Assembly: GCF_000150955.2 (NCBI RefSeq)
Contig: NC_011673.1
Coordinates: 1 to 64,000, forward strand
Origin: Phaeodactylum tricornutum CCAP 1055/1
Taxonomy: Eukaryota; Bacillariophyta; Bacillariophyceae; Surirellales; Neidiaceae
Reading direction: 5' to 3'
Length of the DNA stretch: 64,000 nucleotides
Both the position numbers and the translations under genes were made by a program. The notes beneath the pieces were generated by a model. That model made no database searches. It saw only the letters and a program-made list of their open reading frames with translations, and was not told the DNA's origin. This document shows positions 21,627 to 31,271 of the stretch, piece after piece; the stretch's first letter is position 1, and each line of letters starts with the position of its first letter.

Positions 21627-22730
21627 ATGTTCCATTCGTACCCACGGTGGTTCCTTTTGACGACAATTTGCAATCTTTCCTTGAGAGCACGTTCGGCCTG
21701 CGCCTTTACTTCTCTCTCCACCTCGCATCGTCCTTGGCAACCGTCACTGCAGCACCCAGGATCGCACGACACACTTTTCCTACAAAGCCATTTTCGCCAT
21801 TGTTCTATGCTCCCAATGTCCAAACAAACCAACAAAAAGGAGACGTACATGGACACCGTCTCTCAGGCTGTATCTGACGCTCTCGGCAAACCCGTCACTT
21901 TGGAATCCACTACGGGTGGCGGTTCGTCCGGAGGTGGCGGTGCCACTACCACAGCAGTTGTTGATCCAGAAACCAACACCAAATATTTCGTCAAAGCGGC
22001 ATCGGATGGATACGACATGCTCAAAGCCGAGTACTTAGGTGTGAAAGAAATGTCGGATACCAAAACCATTCGAGTCCCCAAACCGATCGCGTTGGGATCC
22101 TACAAGGCGCAAAACAAGGCGTTTGTTGTGTTCGAGTATCTTGACTTTGGCGGTAGTGGCTCGCAGTATGAACTCGGTCAGCAACTGGCACGTATGCATC
22201 GGACCACTAAAGATCAAGGATTTGGATTTCACGTCGATAACACTATTGGAGCGACGCGTCAACCAAATGTGCCCTGGATGAAGGATTGGGCAGATTTTTG
22301 GGATTCCCATCGTCTTGGACACATGCTCAAGCTTACAGACAATGGAGGCTTTAGCGCGAGTGACATCGAAAAGCTGCGCCACAAAACTCGAGATCTTTTG
22401 TCACACCAACCAATACCGAGTTTGGTACACGGGGATCTGTGGGGCGGCAACAAGAGCTTTTGCAGGGACGATGGGCGTGTAGTGCCGGTGATTTTTGATC
22501 CAGCAACCTACTACGGGGACCGAGAAGTGGACATTGCCATGACGTACGTCTTTGGTGGTTTCAACGCCGACTTTCACACGGGCTACAACGATGAATGGCC
22601 ACTGCCAGTCGGCCACGAGAAGCGAAGAACAGTTTATAACCTCTATCATATTCTCAATCACGAAGTATTGTTTGGAGGCATGTATCGTAACCAAGCACGA
22701 AGTATGATTCTCGAAATTCTCCGTATGTAA
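21627..22730 (+). CDS. Ketosamine-3-kinase / fructosamine kinase family, probably plastid-targeted
   Basis: This FN3K-family enzyme would phosphorylate ketoamines on glycated proteins, so that the sugar adduct falls off (deglycation). It has 367 residues. The kinase body starts at about 75 with DTVSQAVSDALGKPV. Diagnostic blocks are KYFVKAASD (ATP lysine), PKPIALGSY, LVHGDLWGGN (catalytic loop) and FDPATYYGDREVDIAMTYVFGGF. The N-terminus looks bipartite: a hydrophobic signal (about 9-26) followed by SACAF, close to the diatom ASAF plastid motif, then a Ser/Thr-rich transit-like region. Plastid location is inferred; plant FN3K homologues are also reported in plastids. An internal ATG near 21837 would give a cytosolic form. 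The last 28 codons were copied into a second locus at 25438. The gene is convergent with the PhoX-like gene. Confidence 0.88.
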   Translation: MFHSYPRWFLLTTICNLSLRARSACAFTSLSTSHRPWQPSLQHPGSHDTLFLQSHFRHCSMLPMSKQTNKKETYMDTVSQAVSDALGKPVTLESTTGGGSSGGGGATTTAVVDPETNTKYFVKAASDGYDMLKAEYLGVKEMSDTKTIRVPKPIALGSYKAQNKAFVVFEYLDFGGSGSQYELGQQLARMHRTTKDQGFGFHVDNTIGATRQPNVPWMKDWADFWDSHRLGHMLKLTDNGGFSASDIEKLRHKTRDLLSHQPIPSLVHGDLWGGNKSFCRDDGRVVPVIFDPATYYGDREVDIAMTYVFGGFNADFHTGYNDEWPLPVGHEKRRTVYNLYHILNHEVLFGGMYRNQARSMILEILRM

Positions 22731-24104
22731 AAAGGCTTTATCTTAACATTTCTACTTACTTACTTTTTCTAAAGTATCAGAGCGTATCTGCTTACGACGA
22801 CTTTGCATTGTTTTGACTTTTGAGCTCTCGTTCCCAAAAGCTAGGCAGAATGTTGTTCTGGTCGTAGACTCTTGCTCATGGTCACAAACATTGCCATTGA
22901 AACAACTAGCCGATTAGTTTGACGTCGCATGATACTTGACATTCAATGTTTTCCCGTGAAACGGCAACCCATCTTCGCGACGAATCTCGAACAAGAGGCC
23001 GCTCTTTTGGTACGCCACGTACATGCGTGTCGCGTCCGGGGAGAAATCAAGGCCGCTCGTTTCGTCTATGTACACGGGACTTTCCAAAATGGTAAAGTAT
23101 TGGCCCTTGACGTTCCGGGCGTGAATTCCAGCGTCGCGTCCGCCGTCCTCCGTGAAGTACAGCAACTCATTTTCATCTCCTACAATCCGCTGCAGCTGAT
23201 CCGGTCCGCCGTCAAACAATCCGTGACGCGTCGTTTGGTTCGTGTAGGTTCCCGTGTCAAGATCCAGCATGAAGAGCGACTTGAAACGCTTGGAAATAAA
23301 GTAGAGCTCGTTTTCATACACATCCATCCCTTCCGCGTTCTGAAAGTGTAGGGCGGCGTTGGCTTTGCCAGTTTCATGGTTCTTTGTCCACCCATACTGC
23401 CCCGCCGTACCGGAGGAGTCTGGAGTCAGAGTAAGAAACTCTGTTTCACCAGGACCGTACAAAATATTCCACGGATCGCTCCAGTTGGCACTGTCTGGAG
23501 TGAAACGACGCAGTGCACCCTCAAAGTGATCTTCCGTGACAAAGAAATGTGGCTCGTTGCGATCTCGAACATCATATGCGAACGTCTCGAATAGACCACC
23601 ATCCATTCCAAGCGTGATAGGCCTGGCCTCCCGCACCCCAGTAGGATCGACTTGCCAGTTTAAGCCACTTGGGTGCTCTTCACAGGACACCCAAGCATTC
23701 CAAGGGGTCTTCCCACCGGCACAGTTAGCAGTGGTGCCCTCCAATACCATTTTGTAGTCCATGACGTTGCCGTGCTTATCAAAAGTCAAGGCACCGACGC
23801 CGCCCTTATTCTTGATAAGGCGGACTTCCGAGTTGCTCACATAGATCCAACCGCCTTCGTTGCCCGGCCGCTCGTCCTTGTAGATTGCTCCGAAATCTGG
23901 TAGACCGTGAAAGTTGATGCTCGATTGGCCGCCAGTTCCGTACGGAACCCGCTGTCCCGATTGGGCAAGAATACGCGACTTCAGTCCTTCCGATAACAGG
24001 AGACCATTTTCAGATCTGGTCAAATGCCCAGGGACGTATGTAGCAGGGGTGTTCGTTTCGCCTTCAGAAACTGAAGCAGTCGGAACAACGCTGGGTTTCT
24101 GGGA
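22646..24104. repeat. Segmental duplication, copy 1 (1,459 bp)
   Basis: It matches 25438-26896 at a constant offset of 2,792 bp. By eye only two substitutions are found, both inside the ketosamine-kinase tail at the left end. The segment covers that gene's last codons, the 183-bp convergent spacer, and the catalytic part of the PhoX-like gene. Confidence 0.93.
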
Positions 24105-24677
24105 CGGTGCTGCTGTAGTTTCTCTTGCCGGTGGCTCCGTTGGATTTCCTGTTGGCTTGTTGGTAGTCGTGGAAGGAGTAGGTGTAGATGACATAGTTGT
24201 GCTCTGCTGGAGATGAAGTTCCGATATTTGATTGGGTGTGGGACTTCCTGTTGAGGGAGCCGCCTTGTATCCAGTGGGTAAACTCATCGGGTTTGAACTT
24301 TGGTCCGCCAGCTGAACTGAAGAAAGAGGTTGGGAGCCATACATTGAAAAATCTTCCGAAGGAGCACTCACTTGCGAAGGTGAATCCAGCACACTCTCGC
24401 TGAAGAAAAAAGGCGACGGGGTGGGGTCGCGAAGTGGGTTTGGGGGGAACGAAGATTCTAGCGATTGCTGTGACCATGGACGCTCTTCTTTCGTGTCAAT
24501 TGAATCTGTAGTAGGAAATTGTAAAGCGGATTGACGGTTTTTGGATAGAGGGATGACAATACCAATCAGCACAACAATCGCGAGCACAATCGCAAAGCAC
24601 ACAATGAAAATTAGATGCCTATGGTTCCGAAGCCGATATTTGACGGAATCGCCACATCCTTGAGGATTTGTCCGCAT
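22914..24677 (-). CDS. PhoX-like (DUF839) membrane-anchored phosphatase-family protein, copy 1
   Basis: A 587-residue protein of the PhoX family, calcium-dependent alkaline phosphatases that release phosphate from organic esters. The N-terminal basic stretch and one hydrophobic segment (about 21-44) suggest a type II anchor with the bulk outside the cell or in a lumen. A Ser/Thr/Pro-rich stalk follows (45-220). The propeller-like catalytic part, about 225-587, has the signature NCAGGKTPWNAWVSCEE, then VTEDHFEGALRRFTP, FTEDGG and GLDFSPDATRMYVAYQ. Residues 192-587 are identical to copy 2. A role in phosphate scavenging is inferred from the family. Strict PhoX activity is unproven because all metal ligands cannot be checked by eye. 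Start ATG 24677 is the only one before the membrane segment. Confidence 0.82.
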   Translation of the reverse strand: MRTNPQGCGDSVKYRLRNHRHLIFIVCFAIVLAIVVLIGIVIPLSKNRQSALQFPTTDSIDTKEERPWSQQSLESSFPPNPLRDPTPSPFFFSESVLDSPSQVSAPSEDFSMYGSQPLSSVQLADQSSNPMSLPTGYKAAPSTGSPTPNQISELHLQQSTTMSSTPTPSTTTNKPTGNPTEPPARETTAAPSQKPSVVPTASVSEGETNTPATYVPGHLTRSENGLLLSEGLKSRILAQSGQRVPYGTGGQSSINFHGLPDFGAIYKDERPGNEGGWIYVSNSEVRLIKNKGGVGALTFDKHGNVMDYKMVLEGTTANCAGGKTPWNAWVSCEEHPSGLNWQVDPTGVREARPITLGMDGGLFETFAYDVRDRNEPHFFVTEDHFEGALRRFTPDSANWSDPWNILYGPGETEFLTLTPDSSGTAGQYGWTKNHETGKANAALHFQNAEGMDVYENELYFISKRFKSLFMLDLDTGTYTNQTTRHGLFDGGPDQLQRIVGDENELLYFTEDGGRDAGIHARNVKGQYFTILESPVYIDETSGLDFSPDATRMYVAYQKSGLLFEIRREDGLPFHGKTLNVKYHATSN

Positions 24678-25437
24678 GTTTGTCTCAACAATACAACAAC
24701 CTGGATCTTCCGGCTACTGTTTTGTGGTGTTGGGGGGAGGGGGGACAAGATTGACATACATTGTTTGCTCGAACTTTTCTCAAAAGGTAGTGAAGTGTAG
24801 TCGAAAATTGGTCGTTAGAGCTTTTGTATCCCCTAACTGTAAAATAGAAAAAACGAAAAGTCAGTCACGGCACCTAAAAAATTGATACTTTCGCGGATAG
24901 CCCTAGACTGGCACATTGCCCTTCTATCTACTATGTTGAAAAATTCAGGAGCTTCACAGTCAGGCGTTCTTAGATTTATATGCTAAAATAGAAAATTATC
25001 ATTTGTCTAATGGCAGGCATTAATTAACTGTAAAAATAGTGAAATGACAAGTTGGATACGTTGAGTGTGACTCTGCAACCACTGAAGTAGCGGCAATCGG
25101 GACTTCATTAATTTTGACATGCATAATTCATATCACATGACGGAAACCGTATGTGAAACTGGACGTGGACATTATCATGCGTATATAAATTGGAAGATCA
25201 CAGACCTACGACCGATTGCTGCAACGTTGTACACAGCATTACTCTAAATCACGCAGCTTTCTACAGAAAACCAGCAACAACCACAGAGACGCAGTTGGTT
25301 GATTGCATAAATCATGGGTCTCAGGTCTGAGGGCTCTACGAAGTTTGAACACAAGCACAGCCGAAGCAATCTACATGAACGAAAGAGGCATATTTTGGGT
25401 GTGTTGTGGCGACTTTCTCCGTGTGCAAATATAACCA
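24678..25437. other. Intergenic region between the two PhoX-like loci
   Basis: 760 bp, AT-rich, with no supported gene. It contains TCACAGTCA at 24954 and two AACTGTAAAA runs (about 24835 and 25027). A 61-codon frame starting at 25314 runs into the duplicated segment in the wrong frame for the kinase tail. Confidence 0.6.
24954..24962. promoter_or_regulatory. TCACAGTCA motif upstream of PhoX-like copy 1
   Basis: An exact 9-mer within TTCACAGTCAG, 277 bp upstream of ATG 24677. Confidence 0.35.
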
Positions 25438-25522
25438 TCATATTCTCGATCACGAAGTATTGTTTGGAGGCATGTATCGTAACCAAGCACGAAGTATGAT
25501 TCACGAAATTCTCCGTATGTAA
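25438..25522 (+). pseudogene. Ketosamine-kinase 3' fragment
   Basis: A copy of the last 28 codons plus stop of the gene at 21627-22730. It carries two substitutions, both changing the residue (Asn to Asp and Leu to His). No start or kinase core is present, so it cannot be functional. It marks where the duplicated segment begins. Confidence 0.92.
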
Positions 25523-26896
25523 AAAGGCTTTATCTTAACATTTCTACTTACTTACTTTTTCTAAAGTATCAGAGCGTATCTGCTTACGACGACTTTGCAT
25601 TGTTTTGACTTTTGAGCTCTCGTTCCCAAAAGCTAGGCAGAATGTTGTTCTGGTCGTAGACTCTTGCTCATGGTCACAAACATTGCCATTGAAACAACTA
25701 GCCGATTAGTTTGACGTCGCATGATACTTGACATTCAATGTTTTCCCGTGAAACGGCAACCCATCTTCGCGACGAATCTCGAACAAGAGGCCGCTCTTTT
25801 GGTACGCCACGTACATGCGTGTCGCGTCCGGGGAGAAATCAAGGCCGCTCGTTTCGTCTATGTACACGGGACTTTCCAAAATGGTAAAGTATTGGCCCTT
25901 GACGTTCCGGGCGTGAATTCCAGCGTCGCGTCCGCCGTCCTCCGTGAAGTACAGCAACTCATTTTCATCTCCTACAATCCGCTGCAGCTGATCCGGTCCG
26001 CCGTCAAACAATCCGTGACGCGTCGTTTGGTTCGTGTAGGTTCCCGTGTCAAGATCCAGCATGAAGAGCGACTTGAAACGCTTGGAAATAAAGTAGAGCT
26101 CGTTTTCATACACATCCATCCCTTCCGCGTTCTGAAAGTGTAGGGCGGCGTTGGCTTTGCCAGTTTCATGGTTCTTTGTCCACCCATACTGCCCCGCCGT
26201 ACCGGAGGAGTCTGGAGTCAGAGTAAGAAACTCTGTTTCACCAGGACCGTACAAAATATTCCACGGATCGCTCCAGTTGGCACTGTCTGGAGTGAAACGA
26301 CGCAGTGCACCCTCAAAGTGATCTTCCGTGACAAAGAAATGTGGCTCGTTGCGATCTCGAACATCATATGCGAACGTCTCGAATAGACCACCATCCATTC
26401 CAAGCGTGATAGGCCTGGCCTCCCGCACCCCAGTAGGATCGACTTGCCAGTTTAAGCCACTTGGGTGCTCTTCACAGGACACCCAAGCATTCCAAGGGGT
26501 CTTCCCACCGGCACAGTTAGCAGTGGTGCCCTCCAATACCATTTTGTAGTCCATGACGTTGCCGTGCTTATCAAAAGTCAAGGCACCGACGCCGCCCTTA
26601 TTCTTGATAAGGCGGACTTCCGAGTTGCTCACATAGATCCAACCGCCTTCGTTGCCCGGCCGCTCGTCCTTGTAGATTGCTCCGAAATCTGGTAGACCGT
26701 GAAAGTTGATGCTCGATTGGCCGCCAGTTCCGTACGGAACCCGCTGTCCCGATTGGGCAAGAATACGCGACTTCAGTCCTTCCGATAACAGGAGACCATT
26801 TTCAGATCTGGTCAAATGCCCAGGGACGTATGTAGCAGGGGTGTTCGTTTCGCCTTCAGAAACTGAAGCAGTCGGAACAACGCTGGGTTTCTGGGA
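25438..26896. repeat. Segmental duplication, copy 2 (1,459 bp)
   Basis: The partner of 22646-24104. The right edge falls in the stalk-coding region of the PhoX-like gene, exactly before a shared TCCCAGAAACCCAG. Beyond this edge the two genes are unrelated by eye. Confidence 0.93.
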
Positions 26897-27223
26897 TGAT
26901 GGAACCGATGCAACACCAGGAGAAGCAACGGGAACAGAGATGTTGGCAGGCGAGACGGCGGGTCCGTCATCAAGTGGTGTTGTGTCTCCGAAAATGGCAA
27001 AAGTGTTTGTTTGCTGTGTCGATGCTCTTTTACGGTGGGCTACAGGAACTGCTATTGCTAGAATGAAGACCATTACAAGCGCAGCAATACTGACAGCAAC
27101 AAGAGTTTTTTTTCGGTGACAGCTCATCTGAGACTTGAAGGATGCACTGTAACAACGGATTCTGATGCTGTGATTGCCATCAGCGTCCATCTTATAGTGC
27201 TTTTTCTGAATACCTCCAAACAT
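25706..27223 (-). CDS. PhoX-like (DUF839) membrane-anchored protein, copy 2
   Basis: 505 residues from ATG 27223; the frame is open to 27262 but without an earlier ATG. Residues 110-505 are identical to copy 1, including NCAGGKTPWNAWVSCEE. The N-terminus is different: a basic stretch, a hydrophobic anchor at about 41-62, and a short stalk (63-110) in place of the long Ser/Thr/Pro stalk of copy 1. The gene therefore looks like a chimera, or the target of gene conversion, that puts the same catalytic part on a different anchor. Later ATGs (before DADGNH and before SCHRKKT) could also start it while keeping the anchor. It is in tandem with copy 1 on the same strand. Confidence 0.8.
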   Translation of the reverse strand: MFGGIQKKHYKMDADGNHSIRIRCYSASFKSQMSCHRKKTLVAVSIAALVMVFILAIAVPVAHRKRASTQQTNTFAIFGDTTPLDDGPAVSPANISVPVASPGVASVPSSQKPSVVPTASVSEGETNTPATYVPGHLTRSENGLLLSEGLKSRILAQSGQRVPYGTGGQSSINFHGLPDFGAIYKDERPGNEGGWIYVSNSEVRLIKNKGGVGALTFDKHGNVMDYKMVLEGTTANCAGGKTPWNAWVSCEEHPSGLNWQVDPTGVREARPITLGMDGGLFETFAYDVRDRNEPHFFVTEDHFEGALRRFTPDSANWSDPWNILYGPGETEFLTLTPDSSGTAGQYGWTKNHETGKANAALHFQNAEGMDVYENELYFISKRFKSLFMLDLDTGTYTNQTTRHGLFDGGPDQLQRIVGDENELLYFTEDGGRDAGIHARNVKGQYFTILESPVYIDETSGLDFSPDATRMYVAYQKSGLLFEIRREDGLPFHGKTLNVKYHATSN

Positions 27224-27518
27224 TTTTCGCTCGTCGTCTCGAGGAAACTCCAGGATACGCAAATATTGAGAGATTGTTCAAGGAAGATATAGATGAATGA
27301 GGTAGATTCGGGCACAAATCTAATCGGTCCAACAATACTGGTACCATCATCTCAAGTGAGATTAAGATTCGTCATTCGTCAATGGACGCGGGAAGAACCA
27401 CATGCGAGATAAAGCATCGGGCTTATAAGGCTTTTTCGGACGATCATTAGAATCAGAAAGCTAGAACCGTTCACTTTTAACTGTAAATGAAAATTCAAAA
27501 ACCAATATCAAATTGATA

Positions 27519-27568
27519 GAGGAAATTCCGTATTCGGGCCTCGTCAGGCCGCAATTCCCCGAATCCGG
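27519..27568 (+). repeat. Left inverted-repeat arm
   Basis: 50 bp; the inverted partner is 28769-28819. A TCACAGTCA motif abuts its inner end at 27570. Confidence 0.75.
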
Positions 27569-27569
27569 C

Positions 27570-27578
27570 TCACAGTCA
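27570..27578. promoter_or_regulatory. TCACAGTCA motif upstream of PhoX-like copy 2
   Basis: An exact 9-mer, about 350 bp upstream of ATG 27223 and directly next to the left inverted-repeat arm. Confidence 0.3.
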
Positions 27579-28768
27579 ATCCAATTAATAATATTTTTTG
27601 AGCGCTAAGTACCAGTATATTTAAGTAACAAAACCAATTAAGGTCTCAGCCAGTATACTATCATGAGCAATACATTTCTCATTTATTGGCATCAGAGTTG
27701 GCGGTAAAAGTCAAAATATATTCGTCGCCAAGTGGTGCATGCAGTCAGTACTTGCCATAAGTGAAATCACAATGGAGGCAGCTTTTAAATGCGCCTCCTC
27801 AGCACCAATCTTTTGGCACCATTTGTGTCTTTCGTCCCGGGAAGAAGGAAGCTTTACTTTGTGGTGAATCAATTTCTTACTCTCTAGAGGAACTGTACAG
27901 AGACATCAATGCAACAACCAGCAAGAAACAAACAAGAATAGGATATGTCAATATAATCTACGGGGACATATATCAAGAGGCCTGAATAGGCGATTTAATC
28001 TACATTACGTTTTCACTGAGATATCACATTTTATTTACAGTTACATTGATATGTACCAAACCAGTCAGCACATACCTTTTATTTATGCTGGATGCTGTTG
28101 AAGTGTTTGCCCCTTCCTTGGCGCGATCCAAGAGTGCAAGGAAGAGATTCCTGGATGTTTGCGAAGGCGCTTGCTGTCGACTGTGGTCCAACATTGCCAT
28201 TGGATGTCACGGCGGCTCCATAGGGGAGCGGAGTTCGTTGTTGCTAGTGCATTGACTTACATCTCATATTCTCTGCACTGTCACTGCGGTTATCAAATCA
28301 TTCTTTGCTTTTGTCCATCAATGTAGACCTTGATGTATTGTCCCCATAGATTATATTAACATCTCCTATGCTTGCTTGTTCTTGCTGGTTGTTTCTTGCT
28401 GGTTGTTGCAATGATGTCTTTTTACAGCTACTCTAGGGGGAAGGAATTGGTTCACCTAGATATATGGCTTCCCTCTGCCCAGAACAAAAATACAAACGGA
28501 GCCAAAACAACACGGTACTGCAGAGGCGCGCTAATAGTTGCCTCCATTGTGATCCACTTGTGGCAAGTACTGACTGGACGAATAGGCGACGAACATGTGT
28601 TGATTTTTACGACCAACCCTGATTGAAGCCAACACATGAGAAATGTATTCCTGATGATCATAGACGAGTATAAAGGATCACATATTAATTGGCTTTGTTA
28701 CTTAGCATTAAAGATACTTCGCACGCACAAATTATTTTTTATATTACTGTTGAAAATCTCGGATTTGG

Positions 28769-28819
28769 CCGGAATAGAGGAATTCCGGCCTGGACGAGGC
28801 CCAAATAGGGAATTTCCTC
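28769..28819 (-). repeat. Right inverted-repeat arm
   Basis: 51 bp; the inverted partner is 27519-27568, about 86 percent identical with one indel. Confidence 0.75.
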
Positions 28820-28966
28820 AAATAAATAATGTAAGTCAAACAAGCAAAACTACGTTGGCGGCGGCTGCGTTTGCTATTCGTTGGAGCAGCCTCATCAAAA
28901 GAATCCCAACACCACGTGCATCGAGATCAAGACAGCTAGCTCTAGCAGTAAATGAAGAGAGTCACC

Positions 28967-29096
28967 TGACTGTGAATTAAAGTTTGCAAACCGAAATAGT
29001 ACGAAGTGCTTGACTATGATTCACTTTGTGTGTAGCTGTTAGACTTGTAGAGAAACCCAGAGCGCTGTGAGAATTACCTCAAAAAGCTCACAGTCA
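28967..29096. promoter_or_regulatory. Pair of TCACAGTCA-type motifs, opposite orientation
   Basis: TGACTGTGA at 28967-28975 and TCACAGTCA at 29088-29096, 112 bp apart in opposite orientation, with no adjacent recognised gene start. They may mark an unrecognised transcript or a lost gene. Confidence 0.3.
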
Positions 29097-30173
29097 AGCA
29101 GGTACGAGACGTCAGCTTCAAGTGTCGACTGGAAACCTAGAAAGGTCGGTTGGATGAAGTTGTTGAGCTGGTAGGTAAGTGCTGCCAAAAAGTGCCAATT
29201 ACTTTTCGAACAACATGTGTAGCTTAGGAATTAGTTAGCCGATTTCGAAGTTTTCAATAGCGTACTTATCAAAAGTACTTTGCATTCTGAAGGCATGACA
29301 GCAAATTTGTTCATGCCTCACTCATCGCAAGGTTGAAAGCTCGGATCTTGAATCTTATGATTCCACAAATCAAATCTGTTCCACTTGTCATGCACTTTCT
29401 TTACATTTTGTCCCTGTATAGTTGCTACTTCGGTTACGGTCGGTTGGTGATTGTTGTCAATTTAACTTTTGGAAACGTCTTGGCGTCACGGATAAATGGC
29501 CGTCTCTTGCAAAGTCGCGACCTCACCTTCGAATATCAGTTGCGCTATTTGTGTTGATGCTTGTAGGCATTCCACCCCAGAGCTTCCTCCGAGCAACCTT
29601 TCACCGGCGTATCAAGATCTGCTGAGGACCATGAAGTTGAATTCAAGTATCGACAAATTACATTTGTTTGATCGGAAACTTTGCTCTCATGGATCTCATC
29701 CTTATCTGGTACTTTCCAATACTTCACTTAGCAGCACATCCCTCGTTGATGCCCAACAGGCTTTAGTAAGTGTTCTTCCGGAGGTGCAAGCCTGTATCAG
29801 TCTAATGTCTTGCCTATGGTAGATGCCCTGGTTTCAAGTCTTTGTCTCATTGACAGCCAACAAACACGGGAGGCGTAAGAAACAGAATACAGCCGAATTT
29901 TCGTAGCTCAAAAAGCTCAAGGACATTAAAAGTATTTCTGTCGTGGAAACTCAAACTTTATTCCGTGTGAAATTGGCTATTCACACATTGCTATACGAAT
30001 TTACTGCTGGCTGGGACTCGAATTTCTTTTTGATGGTGTTTTTTCGGAAGATGCCCACATACAAAAGTCAAAGGAAAGGTACATATCAGGTACTTATGCA
30101 CAGCCAATGAGCAGTAAAAGCTTACTTGCTTCGCCTTATTCCCTCGTACAGGCATTATGCCTTCTTTTCTGCT

Positions 30174-31271
30174 TTAAACTTCAAACTTGATGCCTAGCGC
30201 GTCTTCGCTCCACTTCCATACGTTTTCCTGATTGGCTTTGGTCAGCGTCAATCTTTCATGGGCTTTCCGATCTACGTCGGATGCTTCCTCAATGGACTTT
30301 AGGGGTGCTCCACTAGTTCCAAATCTCGGCTTGTACAGATCGCCACTCAGAGCTTGTGGAGAGAACGCACACATGGCAGCAGGAAGACAACCGTCTGCAG
30401 GAGACTGTGCCGAGCTCCCCAGGAGATTTACAAGCCAACCCTGTAGTGCACCGTCTCCCGAGCTGGCGGATGTGGCAAGCCCCGAGGAAGCCACGCCAGG
30501 GTCAGCAGCCATTGACATGACTTTACTATGTCTTGCTTGAAGCTTGTGGTGGAGTGCAATGGCAAAACAAGAATTGCTGAGCTTGGACATATGATATCGC
30601 GTAGCTGGTCCGCCAAATCCGAACATATCCTTCAAAACGCTATCACCGCCCAATGATCCAGCATCGCTCTTCACGAAATATTTCTCTTCCAGATCCTTGC
30701 TTGGAAAGAATCGTGCAGAACTTGAATGCGAAACAATTCTAGCTTCCCCACGTGTGCAAGCAGCCGTTTCTAGTGAGGGATACAAAAGTGATGTCAAAAG
30801 AAAGTGTGATAAGTGATTTGTGTGCATTTGGACGTCAAAGCCTTCTGCAGTTCGGCTATCATTGTGTGCCATTATGCCAGCATTGTTGACCAAAACATCA
30901 AGTCCGTCATTTTGGGTAGCAATCTCTGTAATATCCTTTGCTGCTTTACGGACTGAGCCAAAGTCCATGAGGTTGCACACCACCCATTGAACATTTGTTG
31001 GGGAATTAACTTGCTTAGCCAAATGCTCCAGCTTTTTTCGTCCTTTATCTGCCGACGAAGAGTTTCGATTTAGCAGTAGTAATTTCTTGGCGTTCTTTCG
31101 AATTGCTATTTCGCTAATGAAATAGCCGAGTGAATTCTCGGAAGTTCCCGTGATAGCAATTACCTTCCCGGCAAGGTCGTGAAAGCGATCGGTATTGACG
31201 TACTCGTCAAAAATCACTTGATTCGAGGAGCCTGCATGTGAGGGTTTGCTTTTACTAAAAATTGATCCCAT
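30174..31271 (-). CDS. Short-chain dehydrogenase/reductase (classical SDR fold)
   Basis: A 365-residue NAD(P)-dependent oxidoreductase. The Rossmann start KVIAITGTSENSLG (about 36-49), NNAG at about 129, the catalytic Ser in SHSSSA, and YHMSK (about 221) give the classical S-Y-K set. The overall pattern recalls retinol-dehydrogenase-like and protochlorophyllide-reductase-like SDRs, but the substrate cannot be assigned. The first 30 residues are polar (MGSIFSKSKPSHAG), with a possible N-myristoylation context after Met (GSIFSKS). That would suggest membrane association and is inference only. No hydrophobic leader is present. Downstream of it is the gene-poor region; upstream is an 805-bp gap. 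Confidence 0.88.
   Translation of the reverse strand: MGSIFSKSKPSHAGSSNQVIFDEYVNTDRFHDLAGKVIAITGTSENSLGYFISEIAIRKNAKKLLLLNRNSSSADKGRKKLEHLAKQVNSPTNVQWVVCNLMDFGSVRKAAKDITEIATQNDGLDVLVNNAGIMAHNDSRTAEGFDVQMHTNHLSHFLLTSLLYPSLETAACTRGEARIVSHSSSARFFPSKDLEEKYFVKSDAGSLGGDSVLKDMFGFGGPATRYHMSKLSNSCFAIALHHKLQARHSKVMSMAADPGVASSGLATSASSGDGALQGWLVNLLGSSAQSPADGCLPAAMCAFSPQALSGDLYKPRFGTSGAPLKSIEEASDVDRKAHERLTLTKANQENVWKWSEDALGIKFEV

Larger units (their letters stand above)
27519..28819. mobile_element. Possible degraded DNA transposon bounded by about 50-bp inverted repeats
   Basis: The left arm 27519-27568 and the right arm 28769-28819 are inverted copies, matching at about 44 of 51 positions. The outer end is GAGGAAATTCC in both. 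Each arm is itself partly palindromic (GGCCTCGTCAGGCC on the left, GGCCGGAAT...AATTCCGGCC on the right). The 1.2-kb interior has only broken short frames and no transposase motif that I can name. No convincing target duplication is seen. It could be a non-autonomous or decayed element, or two independent insertions of a small palindromic repeat. Confidence 0.45.
27224..30173. other. Gene-poor region
   Basis: About 2.95 kb without a supported gene, AT-rich. It contains the inverted-repeat-bounded block 27519-28819, TCACAGTCA-type motifs at 27570, 28967 and 29088, and a small direct repeat (TTCTTGCTGGTTG twice, about 28377-28405). Short frames up to 114 codons exist on both strands (for example 28636-28980 and 29496-29822 plus). 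None shows family motifs or codon structure that I trust. Confidence 0.6.

Noticed and set aside
28046-28626. Short plus-strand frames as remnants of a transposase
   Set aside because: None shows a recognisable DDE, DDD or piggyBac-type block, so only the bounding inverted repeats are reported.
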